The position numbers were made by a program, and so were the translations under genes. From positions 1-64,000 of the forward strand of contig JAODMR010000025.1 of the NCBI GenBank assembly GCA_025465475.1: DNA of 64,000 nucleotides, read 5' to 3'. Source of the DNA: Micrococcaceae bacterium (GTDB lineage Bacteria; Actinomycetota; Actinomycetes; Actinomycetales; Micrococcaceae). Positions within the stretch are counted from its first letter, which is position 1. Each line of letters starts with the position of its first letter. Below are positions 29,092-39,544 of the stretch, one piece after another. The notes under the pieces were generated by a model. The model was not told the DNA's origin. It saw only the letters and a list, made by a program, of their open reading frames with translations, and made no database searches.

Positions 29092-31573
29092 CGGTCAGGC
29101 TCGGCCCCACGGCTTCCACCGCCTGGGCCAGCGCGATGCCCGAACCGTCACGTCGTCCATGTTCGGTTGGCAGGGCCCTGGCGATGCCCGCCGCGGAGGT
29201 GGCCTTCGCCGGGCCATGCCCGGCCCAGGCGAGCAGCAGCAGGTCCTCCCCGCGCAGGAAGCGGTGTGCACGCACTCCTGCCGTGGCCCGGCCCTTGACC
29301 GGGTATTCGGCAAGGGCCGTCACCTTGGCGCTGCCGGTTTCCGTGCCGGGCAGCGCCTTGGAACTGCCGGCGATGGTCACCACGACGGCGTCCGGGTCCT
29401 CGGCGGCGACTACGGAGAAGCTCAGCACGCGGTCGCCCGGACCCAGTTTGATCCCTGCCATGCCCCCGGCGGTGCGGCCCTGAGGCCGGACAGCGGAGGC
29501 GGGGAAGCGCAGCAGCTGCGCCTGGCGGGTTACGAAAACGAGGTCGTCGTCATCTGAGGCCGGCGCGGCGGCGATGATCCGGTCCTTGTCCTTGAGCGAA
29601 ATGACCTCCCAATCGTCCCGGTTCAGGGGGTATTCGGGGGAGACCCGTTTCACGACGCCCTGTTCGGTGCCCAGCGCGAGCACCGTGTTCAGGGCCGTGA
29701 AGGCCACCAGGGATTCCCCTTTGCCCAGGGTGAGGAATTCCTTGGCGGGCACGCCACCGGCCAGGTTGGGCAGGCCCGCCGTGGGCGGCAGCACCGGCAT
29801 GTCCACAACCTGCAGTCGGAGCATCCGTCCGGTGGAGGTGACGGCGCCGATTTCGGCCCGGGCGCTGGTGGCTACCACGGAGCGCAGCGCGTCGTGCTTG
29901 ATCCGCTGGCCGTTGTCCGTGAGCGGCTCGCGGTTGCTGGTCCGGGCGATCTGGCCGGAGGTGCTCAGCAGCACCCAGCATGGTTCGTCCGCGACCTCCA
30001 GGGCCAGGGGCGCGGCCTTTACCTTGCCGTCGGTGGCGCCGGCGGCCAGGGCCTTGGCCACGCTGGGGGCCACCGCCTCCGACTCGAGCAGGACGGTGCG
30101 CCGGGCGGTGGCGTACTTCGCGGAAATCTCACCGAGTTCGGTGGAGACCAAGGTGCGCAGTTTCTGCTCGGACGCCAGGATCGATTCCAGTTCCTCGATG
30201 TCGCGGCGCAGTTCGGCCTGCTCCTTTTCCAGGTCTATCCGGGAGTACTTGGTCAGCTGTCGAAGCCGGAGTTCCAGGATGTAGTTGGCCTGGATCTCGG
30301 TCAGGTCGTAGATGGCCATCAGCCGTTCGCGGGCAGCGGCCACCTCATCCGAGGAGCGGATGATCTGGATGACCTCGTCAATGTCGACGATGGCGATCAG
30401 CAGGCCCTCCACCAGGTGCAGGCGGTCCTACTTCTTGCCCAACCGGAAACTGGTCCGACGGCGCACCACGGAGATGCGGTGCTGCACATAGACCCGCAAC
30501 AGTTCCAGCAGTCCCAGGGTTTGCGGCTGCCCGTCCACCAGGGTGACGTTGTTGATGCCGAAGGAATCCTCCATCGGGGTGTAGCGGTAGAGCTGCTGGA
30601 TCACGGCCTGCGGGTTGAAGCCGTTCTTGAGTTCAATCACCAGGCGCAGGCCGTGGTTGCGGTCGGTGAGGTCAACGATGTCGCTGATGCCCTGGAGCTT
30701 CTTGGCATTGACGGCGTCCTTGATCTTTTCGATCACCTTCTCCGGTCCCACCAGGTACGGCAGTTCCGTCACCACCAGGCCGGTCCGCCTGGCCGACAGC
30801 TGCTCGACTTCTACCTTGGCCCGCGTCTTGAACGATCCGCGGCCCGTGGCGTAGGCGTCCCTGATGCCGTCCAGGCCGACGATCCGCCCGCCGGTGGGCA
30901 GGTCGGGGCCGGGGACGTAGCGCATGATGTCCTCCAGCGCGGCGTCCGGGTGCGCGATGAGGTGCTGGGTGGCGGCGATCACCTCGCCCAGATTGTGGGG
31001 CGCCATGTTGGTGGCCATGCCGACCGCGATGCCCGTGGTGCCGTTGACCAGCAGGTTGGGGAAAGCGGCCGGCAGGACGTCCGGCTGCTGCAGCTGATTG
31101 TCGTAATTGGGGACGAAATCGACGACGTCCTCGTCCAGGTCATCCGTGAGGGCCAGGGCGGCCGCCGCGAGCCGGGCTTCGGTGTAGCGGGGCGCCGCCG
31201 GACCGTCGTCGTGCGAGCCGAAGTTGCCGTGCCCGTCGATCAGCGGCAGCCGCAGCGAGAAGTCCTGCGCCATCCGCACCATGGCGTCGTAGATGGCGGC
31301 GTCACCGTGGGGGTGCAGCTTACCCATCACCTCGCCTACCACGCGGGCGCTCTTGACGTGGCCGCGGTCCGGCCGGAGTCCCATGTCGCTCATCATGTAC
31401 AGAATGCGCCGCTGTACCGGCTTCAACCCGTCACGGGCGTCGGGCAGGGCCCTGGAATAGATCACCGAGTAGGCGTACTCCAGGAAAGAGCCCTCCATTT
31501 CGCTGGAGACATCGATTTCGATGATCTTCTCGTCGAACGGTTCGGCTGCTGCCGGTGGTTGGCGCTTGGCCAT
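29075..31573 (-). pseudogene. parC: DNA topoisomerase IV subunit A, interrupted by one in-frame TAG at 30428..30430
   Basis: ORFs 30428..31573 (N-terminal part, catalytic PRYTEARL) and 29075..30412 (C-terminal part) are in the same frame; joined product ...[32 protein letters not shown]... is continuous ParC/GyrA-like sequence. Whether it is truly inactive is unknown. Confidence 0.85.
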
Positions 31574-31686
31574 GCGAACGCTGGTTCCTTACTGCTGCGG
31601 GACAACGAGTTACTGCGGCGGGACCGACGGGGACGGCGCAGGGCAGCACGATGCACCGGATTCCCGCGTGTCGGTACAGTGAGTCT

Positions 31687-34362
31687 ATGGTGGATCAGCC
31701 GCGGGACGGTGTATATCCGGATTATTGGGAGGCCGATGTCGTGCTGCGCGACGGCGGCACAGCCCACCTGCGACCCATCACCCCGGCTGACGCGCCGGCC
31801 GTCCAGGCCTTCCACATGGCGCAGTCACGCAACTCCGTCTACCTGCGGTTCTTCACCTACAAGGCCAAGCTCACCGACAAGGAACTGCGCCGGTTCACCG
31901 AGGTGGACCACCGGGACCGGGTGGCGTTTGTCATCACCACCGGCGGTGAAATCCTCGGCATCGGCCGGTACGACCGCCTGGACGACCGGACCGAAGCGGA
32001 GGTCGCCTTCAACATCTCCGACCGGCACCAGGGCCGCGGGCTGGGATCAATCCTCCTGGAACACCTTGCCGCCGCCGCCCGCGAAAACGGGATCCGCCGG
32101 TTCAGCGCCGAAATACTCCCCGAGAACCGGAAGATGCTGGACGTCTTTTCCGACGCCGGGTATGAGGTGCACCGGCATTACGACGACGGCGTCGTCAGCC
32201 TAGCGTTCGACATTGACCCCACCGACCGGTCCCGTGCCGTGATGGAATCCCGCGAACACCGCGCCGAAGCGCGCAGCGTCGCCGGGCTCCTGGCCCCGGC
32301 TTCCGTCGCCGTTATCGGCGCCAGCAGGAAGTGGGGCAGCATCGGTTACCAGCTGCTGGAGCACGTTATCGAAGGCGGATTCACCGGCCCTGTGCACGCC
32401 GTGAACCCGGACGCGCTGGAACTCTCCGGCCGGCTCTCCTACGCCTCCGTCCGGGACGTTCCGACGCCGGTGGACCTTGCCGTGATCGCCGTGCCCTACG
32501 ACGAGGTGGCGACAGTGGTGGAGGACTGCGCCGCCGCGGGCGTCAAGGGGCTGCTGGTCGCGACGGCAGGTTTCGCTGACGACGGCGAACGCGGCAGCGA
32601 GCGCCAGCGGGCGCTGGTCCGGCAGGCCCGCGCCAACGGCATGCGGCTCATCGGCCCCGCCTCGCTGGGCCTGGCAAACACCCGGCCGGAGGTATCCCTG
32701 AACGCATCGATGGCTCCGCAGCTGCCCCTCCGCGGGGGCCTGGGCCTCTTCACGCAGTCGGCGGCGATCGGCGTCGCACTGTACGCGGCGACCAGCCGGC
32801 GCCAGGTGGGAGTATCGACCCTGCTGTCCGCCGGGAACCGCGCCGACGTGTCGGGTAACGACCTGATGCAGTTCTGGGAGGACGACGACGACACCCGCGC
32901 CTGCGGCCTCTACCTTGAGTCCATCGGCAACCCGCGCAAGTTCTCGCGTATCGCCCGGCGGCTGGCCCGCACGAAACCGGTGGTGGTAGCCAAGTCAGAC
33001 GTCATGGGGTTGCGGCTGCCGCCCGGGCACGCCGTCCGCACCACGCAGGCCCCCGCCGGCGCCCTGGATGCCATGCTCCGGCAGGCGGGTGTCATCCGCG
33101 TGGAAACCGTCGAGCAGCTGGTCGATGTGGCGCAGCTGGTGGTCAGCCAACCCCTGCCAGCCGGGCCGTCGGTGGCAGTACTAAGCAACTCGCTGGCCCT
33201 GGGCAAGGTGGTCGCGGACGCGGTGGAGGCACACGGGCTGCAGGTGGGCGAGCTGGAGGCCGGCCTGGACCTGGAGTCCGGCCAGTCGGTGGCGCTGGCG
33301 CAGCTGCGCCGCCGGGTGTTGGCGGTTCTGGGCAAGCCATCGCTGCATGCCGCCGTCGTGACCCTGCTTCCGGCCAACGGGGTGGGCGTGAATGCCATCA
33401 CCGAGGTGCTGCACGAGTGTTCCCGGCAAACGGGCAAACCCGTGGTCGCCGCGTTCACCGGCAACCTGGATCCTGCCCTGCAGGTGGAAGGCCTGCTGGG
33501 ACCGGGCGTGCCCTCGTTTTCGAATCCCGGAGCCGCCGTCGCCGCGCTCGCCGCCGTCGTCCGCTACAGCCAATGGCGCCAGCACGACCAGGCGGCTTTC
33601 GACCTGCCCGCAGGCATCGATCCGCAGGCGGTAGCCGTTCGGCTTGACGAGCTGCTGCAGGACGTTCCGGGTGACGCGCTCCTGCAGGTACCGCCGGCGA
33701 TTGCGGGTGAGCTGTTGGGCAGCTACGGAATACGGGTGCTGGAATCGGTGGCGTTTACCACCGACGAGGAAGCGGTGGCCGCAGCGGAACGGCTCGGCTG
33801 GCCGGTCGCGCTCAAGACCCTGGACCCGATCCTGCGGCATCGACTTGACCTGGGCGGGGTCCGGCTCAATATTGAGGACGCCGACTCCCTGCGGCGCAAC
33901 ATCGATTCCATGCGCCGGGTGCTGGCGCCGTACGGCCGTTTCGGCATGGAAGTCCAGGCGATGGCCCCGGTGGGTCAGTCCTGCACCCTGCGGGCCATCG
34001 AGGACCCGCTGCTGGGCCCGGTGGTGTCCTTCGGCCTCGCCGGTGACGCCGTCAACCTGCTCGACGACTGGTCCCACCGGGTGCCGCCCCTGACCAGCGC
34101 CGACGTCGCGGAACTGGTCCGCGCTCCCAAGGCTTCCCGGAAGCTCTTCGGCTACCAGGGGCTGCCGGCCGTGAACGTCGCCGCCCTGGAGGACCTGGCG
34201 GCCCGGCTGGCCGTGCTTAAGGACGAGCACCCCGAGGTGGGTCTGCTGGAACTCAACCCGGTCCTGGTCGGGACGGACGGGCTGACCATCCTGGCCGCCG
34301 ACCTGCGGATCGGCAACCCGGCACAGCGCACTGACAGCGCCCGCCGGGCCATGCGCTCCTGA
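31687..34362 (+). CDS. Pat-type protein: N-terminal GNAT domain fused to NDP-forming acyl-CoA synthetase-like CoA-binding and ATP-grasp domains
   Basis: GNAT region (EVAFNISDRHQGRGLGSILLEHL), CoA-binding (SVAVIGASRKWGSIGYQLLEHV), C-terminal ATP-grasp (LDPILRHRLDLGGVRLNI); ATG at 31687. Confidence 0.88.
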   Translation: MVDQPRDGVYPDYWEADVVLRDGGTAHLRPITPADAPAVQAFHMAQSRNSVYLRFFTYKAKLTDKELRRFTEVDHRDRVAFVITTGGEILGIGRYDRLDDRTEAEVAFNISDRHQGRGLGSILLEHLAAAARENGIRRFSAEILPENRKMLDVFSDAGYEVHRHYDDGVVSLAFDIDPTDRSRAVMESREHRAEARSVAGLLAPASVAVIGASRKWGSIGYQLLEHVIEGGFTGPVHAVNPDALELSGRLSYASVRDVPTPVDLAVIAVPYDEVATVVEDCAAAGVKGLLVATAGFADDGERGSERQRALVRQARANGMRLIGPASLGLANTRPEVSLNASMAPQLPLRGGLGLFTQSAAIGVALYAATSRRQVGVSTLLSAGNRADVSGNDLMQFWEDDDDTRACGLYLESIGNPRKFSRIARRLARTKPVVVAKSDVMGLRLPPGHAVRTTQAPAGALDAMLRQAGVIRVETVEQLVDVAQLVVSQPLPAGPSVAVLSNSLALGKVVADAVEAHGLQVGELEAGLDLESGQSVALAQLRRRVLAVLGKPSLHAAVVTLLPANGVGVNAITEVLHECSRQTGKPVVAAFTGNLDPALQVEGLLGPGVPSFSNPGAAVAALAAVVRYSQWRQHDQAAFDLPAGIDPQAVAVRLDELLQDVPGDALLQVPPAIAGELLGSYGIRVLESVAFTTDEEAVAAAERLGWPVALKTLDPILRHRLDLGGVRLNIEDADSLRRNIDSMRRVLAPYGRFGMEVQAMAPVGQSCTLRAIEDPLLGPVVSFGLAGDAVNLLDDWSHRVPPLTSADVAELVRAPKASRKLFGYQGLPAVNVAALEDLAARLAVLKDEHPEVGLLELNPVLVGTDGLTILAADLRIGNPAQRTDSARRAMRS

Positions 34363-34425
34363 ATCCCGGAACGGGATACAGGAGCGGAATTCGCGGCCGG
34401 CTGGTACATCTGTGAAAATGGCAGC

Positions 34426-35112
34426 ATGAACTCCTTTGGTACGGCCGCGCATTCAAGCGCCCAGGGACACACGCTCTCGACAGCCCTGGAACGTGCAGGT
34501 TTTTATCCGCTGCTGGTCTCGGACGTGGTGGAGGACGCCCTGGACGGCCGGGAATGCCTGGCGCACCTGGTGCACCTGGAAACCCACTTCGACCGTACCG
34601 AGGTGCACCGGCACATCACCGTACTGGTGCTCACGGAAGACATGCTGGTCATCACGCACGTGGACGACCAGCAGCTGGATGAAGCCGGCGAGCAGATGGT
34701 CGCGCAGATCTCCACCGAATCCGTCCCCGTGAGCCAGATCCGGTCGGTCGTGCTGAGTTACACCTACGCCCAGCCGCAGAACTACAAGCCCTCCGACGCG
34801 ATGCGCGAATTGACGCTCTCCATCGCCTGGTCCGGCGGCCAGCGGATCGACATTGGCCCGGCCAGCTGCGGCGACCCGCAATGCGACGCGGACCACGGCT
34901 ACACCGGAACCGTGGCGCAGGAGGACATTGCCCTGCGGATCAGCGCCGAGGCCGACGGCCTGCAGGCCGTGCAGGACGCCAGGTACTTTGCCCGCTCACT
35001 GCGCGCCGTCAACACGAGCAGCGTCCCCGTGGCCGGGGACCCGCACACGGCCCAGCGGGGACGCTTTCCCGCCTTGGGGACGCGGTTGAACCGCGGCCAC
35101 CACCCCCGCTGA
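34426..35112 (+). CDS. DUF5998 family protein
   Basis: 228 aa; LERAGFYPLLVSDVVEDAL...HLVHLETHFDRTEVHRHITVLVLTEDMLVITHVDD. Confidence 0.75.
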   Translation: MNSFGTAAHSSAQGHTLSTALERAGFYPLLVSDVVEDALDGRECLAHLVHLETHFDRTEVHRHITVLVLTEDMLVITHVDDQQLDEAGEQMVAQISTESVPVSQIRSVVLSYTYAQPQNYKPSDAMRELTLSIAWSGGQRIDIGPASCGDPQCDADHGYTGTVAQEDIALRISAEADGLQAVQDARYFARSLRAVNTSSVPVAGDPHTAQRGRFPALGTRLNRGHHPR

Positions 35113-35146
35113 CCGGCAGCGGCCAGGACAGGAGCATTCGTTACCG

Positions 35147-36355
35147 GTGAGCATCGCCATTCAGCCAGCCCTTCCCGCCGCACCCGCGTACGGGCGTTCA
35201 AGCATCGCCGAAGTGCTTCCCAGCTGCGCCGCTGCCCTGGGTGTTGCAGGATATGAGAACGCCCTGAATCTTCCGGCCGCCCGGCGCATCTGCGTGGTCC
35301 TGGTTGATGGCCTGGGTAAGGCACTGCTCAAGCAGCGCATTGCGCACGCCCCGTATCTGCGGGCGGCCCTGGCGGAAAGTGGCTCCGCCCAGCATAGCCA
35401 GACGCTCACCAGCGCGTTTCCTTCCACCACTGTCACTTCCCTGGCCAGCCTGGGCACCGGAGTGGCTCCGGGACAGCACGGCATGGTGGGGTACGACGTG
35501 GTGGACCCGGACCAGGACAAGGTGGTGAACCTGCTCGGTGGCTGGGATCCGGCCATCGACCCACGCACCTGGCAGCCCTTTCCCACCGTTTTCGAACAAC
35601 TTTCGGCCCTCATTCCGACCGCGACGGTCAGCCTGCCGAAATTCGCCGGCTCGGCCATGACCGAGGCGGCGCTGCGCGGCAGTGAATTCCTGCCCGCCTC
35701 CACGCCGCACGCCAGGACGGAGGCCGCCGCCAAGGCCATGGCCGCCCACGAGTCCATGCTCATGTATTTCTACTGGAGTGAGCTGGACAAGGCGGGGCAT
35801 GGTTCCGGCAGCCAGTCAGCCCGGTGGGAGCACCAGTTCGAGGAGCTCGATGCCGCGCTCCGCCGCCTGTCCCGCGAGCTGCCGCCCGACACCCTGCTGC
35901 TGCTCACTGCGGACCACGGCATGGTGGACGTCCCGGAACAGTTCCGCATCGACTATTCGGCGGATCCGGCGCTGCTGGAAGGGGTCCGGCACACCGCAGG
36001 GGAACCACGACTGGTGCAGCTGCACCTGGACCCGGACGCCGGGGAAGCCGGGCAGGATCGGCTGGTACAGGCCTGGCAGGAACGCCACGGCAACCAGGCA
36101 TGGGTACTGACCCGCCGCCAGGCCATTGAGGCAGGCTGGTTTGGTCCCGTCCGTCCCGAAGTGTTGCCCAGGATCGGGGACGTGCTGATTGCGGCACGGG
36201 AACCGGTGGCCTTTTACGACACCCGCCGGGTTCCGGCCACGGCGCTGGACGTTGTCGGCCAGCATGGCTCCCTCACCCGCGCCGAGCGGGAGGTGCCCCT
36301 GCTGCGCCTGCCGATGGCCGGGGTACCCGCCGGTGGAAGGCAGCGGCGTGGCTGA
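35147..36355 (+). CDS. Alkaline phosphatase family / nucleotide pyrophosphatase-like phosphodiesterase
   Basis: 402 aa; VVLVDGLGKALL, SAFPSTTVTSLASLGTGVAPGQHGMVGY, LLLTADHGMVDVP. Confidence 0.88.
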   Translation: MSIAIQPALPAAPAYGRSSIAEVLPSCAAALGVAGYENALNLPAARRICVVLVDGLGKALLKQRIAHAPYLRAALAESGSAQHSQTLTSAFPSTTVTSLASLGTGVAPGQHGMVGYDVVDPDQDKVVNLLGGWDPAIDPRTWQPFPTVFEQLSALIPTATVSLPKFAGSAMTEAALRGSEFLPASTPHARTEAAAKAMAAHESMLMYFYWSELDKAGHGSGSQSARWEHQFEELDAALRRLSRELPPDTLLLLTADHGMVDVPEQFRIDYSADPALLEGVRHTAGEPRLVQLHLDPDAGEAGQDRLVQAWQERHGNQAWVLTRRQAIEAGWFGPVRPEVLPRIGDVLIAAREPVAFYDTRRVPATALDVVGQHGSLTRAEREVPLLRLPMAGVPAGGRQRRG

Positions 36356-37049
36356 ACTGGTTTTCTTCTCTGGCACCATGGACTGCGGCAAGTCGACCTT
36401 GGCGCTGCAGATGGATTACAACCACCGGGCCCGCGGCCGGGGCGGAGTGCTGTTCAGCTGCAACGACAGGGCAGGGGATTCCCGGATCTCCAGTCGCCTG
36501 GGTCTCCAGACGGAGGCCGTCGAGGTGCATCCCGCCACCGACTTTTGGGAGGAAGTGGTGCACCGCCGCACTCACGGCGAACGTGTGGACTACCTGATTT
36601 GCGACGAGGCGCAGTTCTATACGCCCACGCAGGTGGAGCAGTTGGCACGGATCGTCGACGAGATGGACGCCGACGTGTTTGCTTTTGGTATCACCGCGGA
36701 CTTCCGGACCCGGCTTTTTCCCGGCTCGCAGCGGCTTATCGAGCTGGCTGACAGGGTTCAGGTGCTACAGGTGGAAGCCCTGTGCTGGTGTGGCCGCCGC
36801 GCCACGCACAACGCCAGGACCGTGGACGGTGTGATGACTGTGGAAGGCGACCAGGTAGTGGTCGGTGACGTCGCCATGGCGGAGGCGGCCCCGCCCGCGG
36901 GCAACGTACCGGCTGTCGGCTACGAAACGCTCTGCCGGCGCCACTTCATGCGGCGGGTCACTGCCCACAGCGCGAACCTGCTGGCCGGCAAGGACCAGTT
37001 GCTGCCGTTCGACGAGGAAGTGTGCACCCTGCCCGTGCGGCGGGGCTAG
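36348..37049 (+). CDS. tdk: Thymidine kinase
   Basis: VAELVFFSGTMDCGKSTLALQMDYNHRARG, ICDEAQFYTPTQVEQL, ITADFRTRLFPGSQRLIELAD; GTG start overlapping the upstream gene. Confidence 0.93.
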   Translation: MAELVFFSGTMDCGKSTLALQMDYNHRARGRGGVLFSCNDRAGDSRISSRLGLQTEAVEVHPATDFWEEVVHRRTHGERVDYLICDEAQFYTPTQVEQLARIVDEMDADVFAFGITADFRTRLFPGSQRLIELADRVQVLQVEALCWCGRRATHNARTVDGVMTVEGDQVVVGDVAMAEAAPPAGNVPAVGYETLCRRHFMRRVTAHSANLLAGKDQLLPFDEEVCTLPVRRG

Positions 37050-38437
37050 TCGCCCTTCTTGCCGAAGACGATCTCGTCCCAGCTGGGCACGCTGGACCGC
37101 TTGGGCTTCAACGCCGACTTGCGCTCGTTGCGTTCCGCCGCGGGACGCGGCTCCCCGCTGGCGGCAGCGGCCGGTTTGGCTTCCGGCTTCCGGTTGCCCT
37201 GCGCCGCCTTGCGGGGGGCGCCTGACATCCGGAACTCACGGGTCTGGGTGCTTACTTCGTGCAGCGCCAGCGCGTCATCCGCTACCGGCCGGGTAGCCAG
37301 GCTGAGCGGACGGTACGTCGCCGAGCGGTCGGGTGTTCCCGCCTCAGCAGCGGTTCCCGCCTCCTCGGGGTCGGCGAACCCGTCCTCGTCCTCCGGCTGC
37401 TGACCGGGGAGTCGGGAAGGCGCCGGAACCTCGGGAGCCGCCGCGCCGGGAGCGCTTCCGCCCGGGACCGACCCGGCGGCCGGTGTTTCATGGGCGGCGG
37501 GTGTTTCATCGGCGGCCGCTGCTTTCGCGGTCAGCTCGTCCGGCCGTGGGTGGGCTCCGGGGACACCGTTGGTCAGCAGCAGCGCCAAGGCATCGTCTTC
37601 GTCCTCGTCCACACCCAGGCGTTGCCCCCGCCGGGAGCGGAGCATGTCCAGCAGGCTGTCCTCGTCGCTGCGCCCGTCCGTGGGCTCCGCGGCGGGCACC
37701 GCCGCCTCGGGCTCGTTGTCAGCGGCGTCGGTCTCAAAATCGAAGGGTCGATCGGTCACGGCACTCAAGCGGCGCGCCGGCAGGGGGCTGTCCAGGGGTT
37801 CCAGCTCGCTCAATTGCTGCGCCCAGCGGTTGGCGTTGTGGATGCTGCGGCGTCCCGGACTGAAGGTCCACTGCGCCGGCGCGTTCTCGCCAATGCTGGC
37901 ACCCGCGGGAGCCGCCTCGGCGTCGAAGTCAGCGATGACCGTCCAACTGCCGTCCTGGCGGCGCCAGGCATCCCAGCTCACCGAGTCGGGATTGATGCCG
38001 AAAGCGGCCAGGCGATGGGACACCATCTCCTCCAGCGTTGCCGGGTTGTCACCGAACGCGGAGCGGTAGCCGTCATGGGTGGGCAGGGCGGCGGAAACCT
38101 CGACGGCACGCGCCTGCCGGGCGATATATTCACGTTCAGCCAGCACCGGGCCCTCATAGCGCTGCACATGCTCCAAAGGCAGGCCGGAGGTTTCTGAAAC
38201 CTCCGCCGCCGAAGCGCCGGCACGGATCTGCGCCTGGATGTCGCGGGGTGACAGTCGCACCATCTGCGCCTGCGCGCCTGGCGTGGCAGGTCGCGATCCG
38301 GGCGTGCGGCTGGCCGGGCGAAGCGCTGCGACACGTAGCGCTTCATCGATGCGCAGACGGAAAATGTCCCCGCCGGTTCCACTGAGCAGCAGGTGTTCGC
38401 CGTCCTCGTGGACACCCACCAACCGTAGATCCTGCAT
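37046..38437 (-). CDS. sepH: Septation protein SepH (DUF3071)
   Basis: MQDLRLVGVHEDGEHLLLSGTGGDIFRLRIDEALR, HTH-like ASAAEVSETSGLPLEHVQRYEGPVLAERE. Confidence 0.9.
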   Translation of the reverse strand: MQDLRLVGVHEDGEHLLLSGTGGDIFRLRIDEALRVAALRPASRTPGSRPATPGAQAQMVRLSPRDIQAQIRAGASAAEVSETSGLPLEHVQRYEGPVLAEREYIARQARAVEVSAALPTHDGYRSAFGDNPATLEEMVSHRLAAFGINPDSVSWDAWRRQDGSWTVIADFDAEAAPAGASIGENAPAQWTFSPGRRSIHNANRWAQQLSELEPLDSPLPARRLSAVTDRPFDFETDAADNEPEAAVPAAEPTDGRSDEDSLLDMLRSRRGQRLGVDEDEDDALALLLTNGVPGAHPRPDELTAKAAAADETPAAHETPAAGSVPGGSAPGAAAPEVPAPSRLPGQQPEDEDGFADPEEAGTAAEAGTPDRSATYRPLSLATRPVADDALALHEVSTQTREFRMSGAPRKAAQGNRKPEAKPAAAASGEPRPAAERNERKSALKPKRSSVPSWDEIVFGKKGD

Positions 38438-38677
38438 AAATCCTCCACCCTAGCCCTGCATTCACACGAAACTTTGCCACCGATGCCCCACTTTTCCTAT
38501 TATCCGGGCAGGCGTGGCGCAAACGCGCTCGTTCCTCCGGCCTTTCCCAGGAACCTGACAGGCGGATTCCGGGCACAAAACGCAGGCGTTCGGCGTTTTG
38601 CCTACAGGCAAATTCGCCTGGGCAGAAAGGCTGCCACCGGCAGAAGTGCCGGGACCACGGGATGTGAACAAGGAAAC

Positions 38678-38977
38678 ATGGCCACTGATTACGATGCGCC
38701 CCGCAAAACAGAAGAGGACATCAGTGAGGACTCCCTCGAGGAGTTGAAGGTCCACCGGACCGACAAGCAATCGGCAGTGGTGGACGAAGACGAGGCGGAG
38801 GCAGCGGATAGTTTCGAGCTCCCGGGAGCAGACCTGTCCGGGGAGGAGCTGCTGGTGCAGGTCCTTCCCGCGCAGGCTGACGAGTTCACCTGCGCGTCGT
38901 GTTTCCTGGTGCGGCATCGCTCCCAGGTCGCCAGGGAAAAGGACGGCCTGCTGTACTGCCGCGACTGCGAGGGCTGA
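38678..38977 (+). CDS. DUF4193 domain-containing protein
   Basis: MATDYDAPRKTEEDISEDSLEELKVHRTDK...CASCFLVRHRSQVAREKDGLLYCRDCEG. Confidence 0.9.
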   Translation: MATDYDAPRKTEEDISEDSLEELKVHRTDKQSAVVDEDEAEAADSFELPGADLSGEELLVQVLPAQADEFTCASCFLVRHRSQVAREKDGLLYCRDCEG

Positions 38978-38989
38978 AAAGGGGTGCTG

Positions 38990-39481
38990 CTAGGCCGCGG
39001 GAGAGGCAGCGGACGGGGACAGCGCCGCCGCGAGCTGCTCGGGCCGGCGGGTGGAGGTAAGCCAGTACGGTGTCGTGTCGGCGGGGTCGGTGATTTCGAT
39101 CTTAACGACCGGCGAGATCCAGCCGCGGATGCACATGTAGGCGAGCCCGTGAAGTTTGGGGCCCCGCTGGGCGGTGGCATCCTCGCCCCGGAAACTTTCG
39201 ACCGTCCCCACGTAGCGCCGTTCGATGCGGGCGCGGCCGACGCGCACGCTGTCGGCGGTCACCTCGATGCGGGGGGTGGAGAGCACCAACAGGGTCCCCA
39301 TCAGCAGGAAGAGGACCACCGCTGCCGTGTAACCGGCCACCATGCTGATGGGGGCCAGGATAAGGATGCCGGCCATCGAGATGCCCGCCGCGATGATCCA
39401 CACCCAAATGGTCGGCCACAGGCGCTCCGCGTACAGGACGGTGGCGGCGGGCATGGCAGTGGGGGAGGACTCGGGGGACAT
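38990..39481 (-). CDS. DUF3093 domain-containing membrane protein
   Basis: ERLWPTIWVWIIAAGISMAGILI, ITDPADTTPYWLTSTRRPEQLAAAL; adjacent to dut/DUF4193 as in other actinobacteria. Confidence 0.85.
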   Translation of the reverse strand: MSPESSPTAMPAATVLYAERLWPTIWVWIIAAGISMAGILILAPISMVAGYTAAVVLFLLMGTLLVLSTPRIEVTADSVRVGRARIERRYVGTVESFRGEDATAQRGPKLHGLAYMCIRGWISPVVKIEITDPADTTPYWLTSTRRPEQLAAALSPSAASPAA

Positions 39482-39544
39482 GGCTCCAGCTTTCCACCTT
39501 TTCCTGGGCATTTCATCCTGCCGCCCCGACTAGGATGGTCTGCT

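Noticed and set aside
29075-31573. Two separate functional genes (split ParC subunits)
   Set aside because: Both halves are in one frame with a single stop codon, no ribosome binding site is evident before the second half, and the split is inside the catalytic core.
29894-32203. 769-aa plus-strand ORF across parC
   Set aside because: Antisense to parC; it runs into the Pat gene region in another frame and has no recognisable domains.
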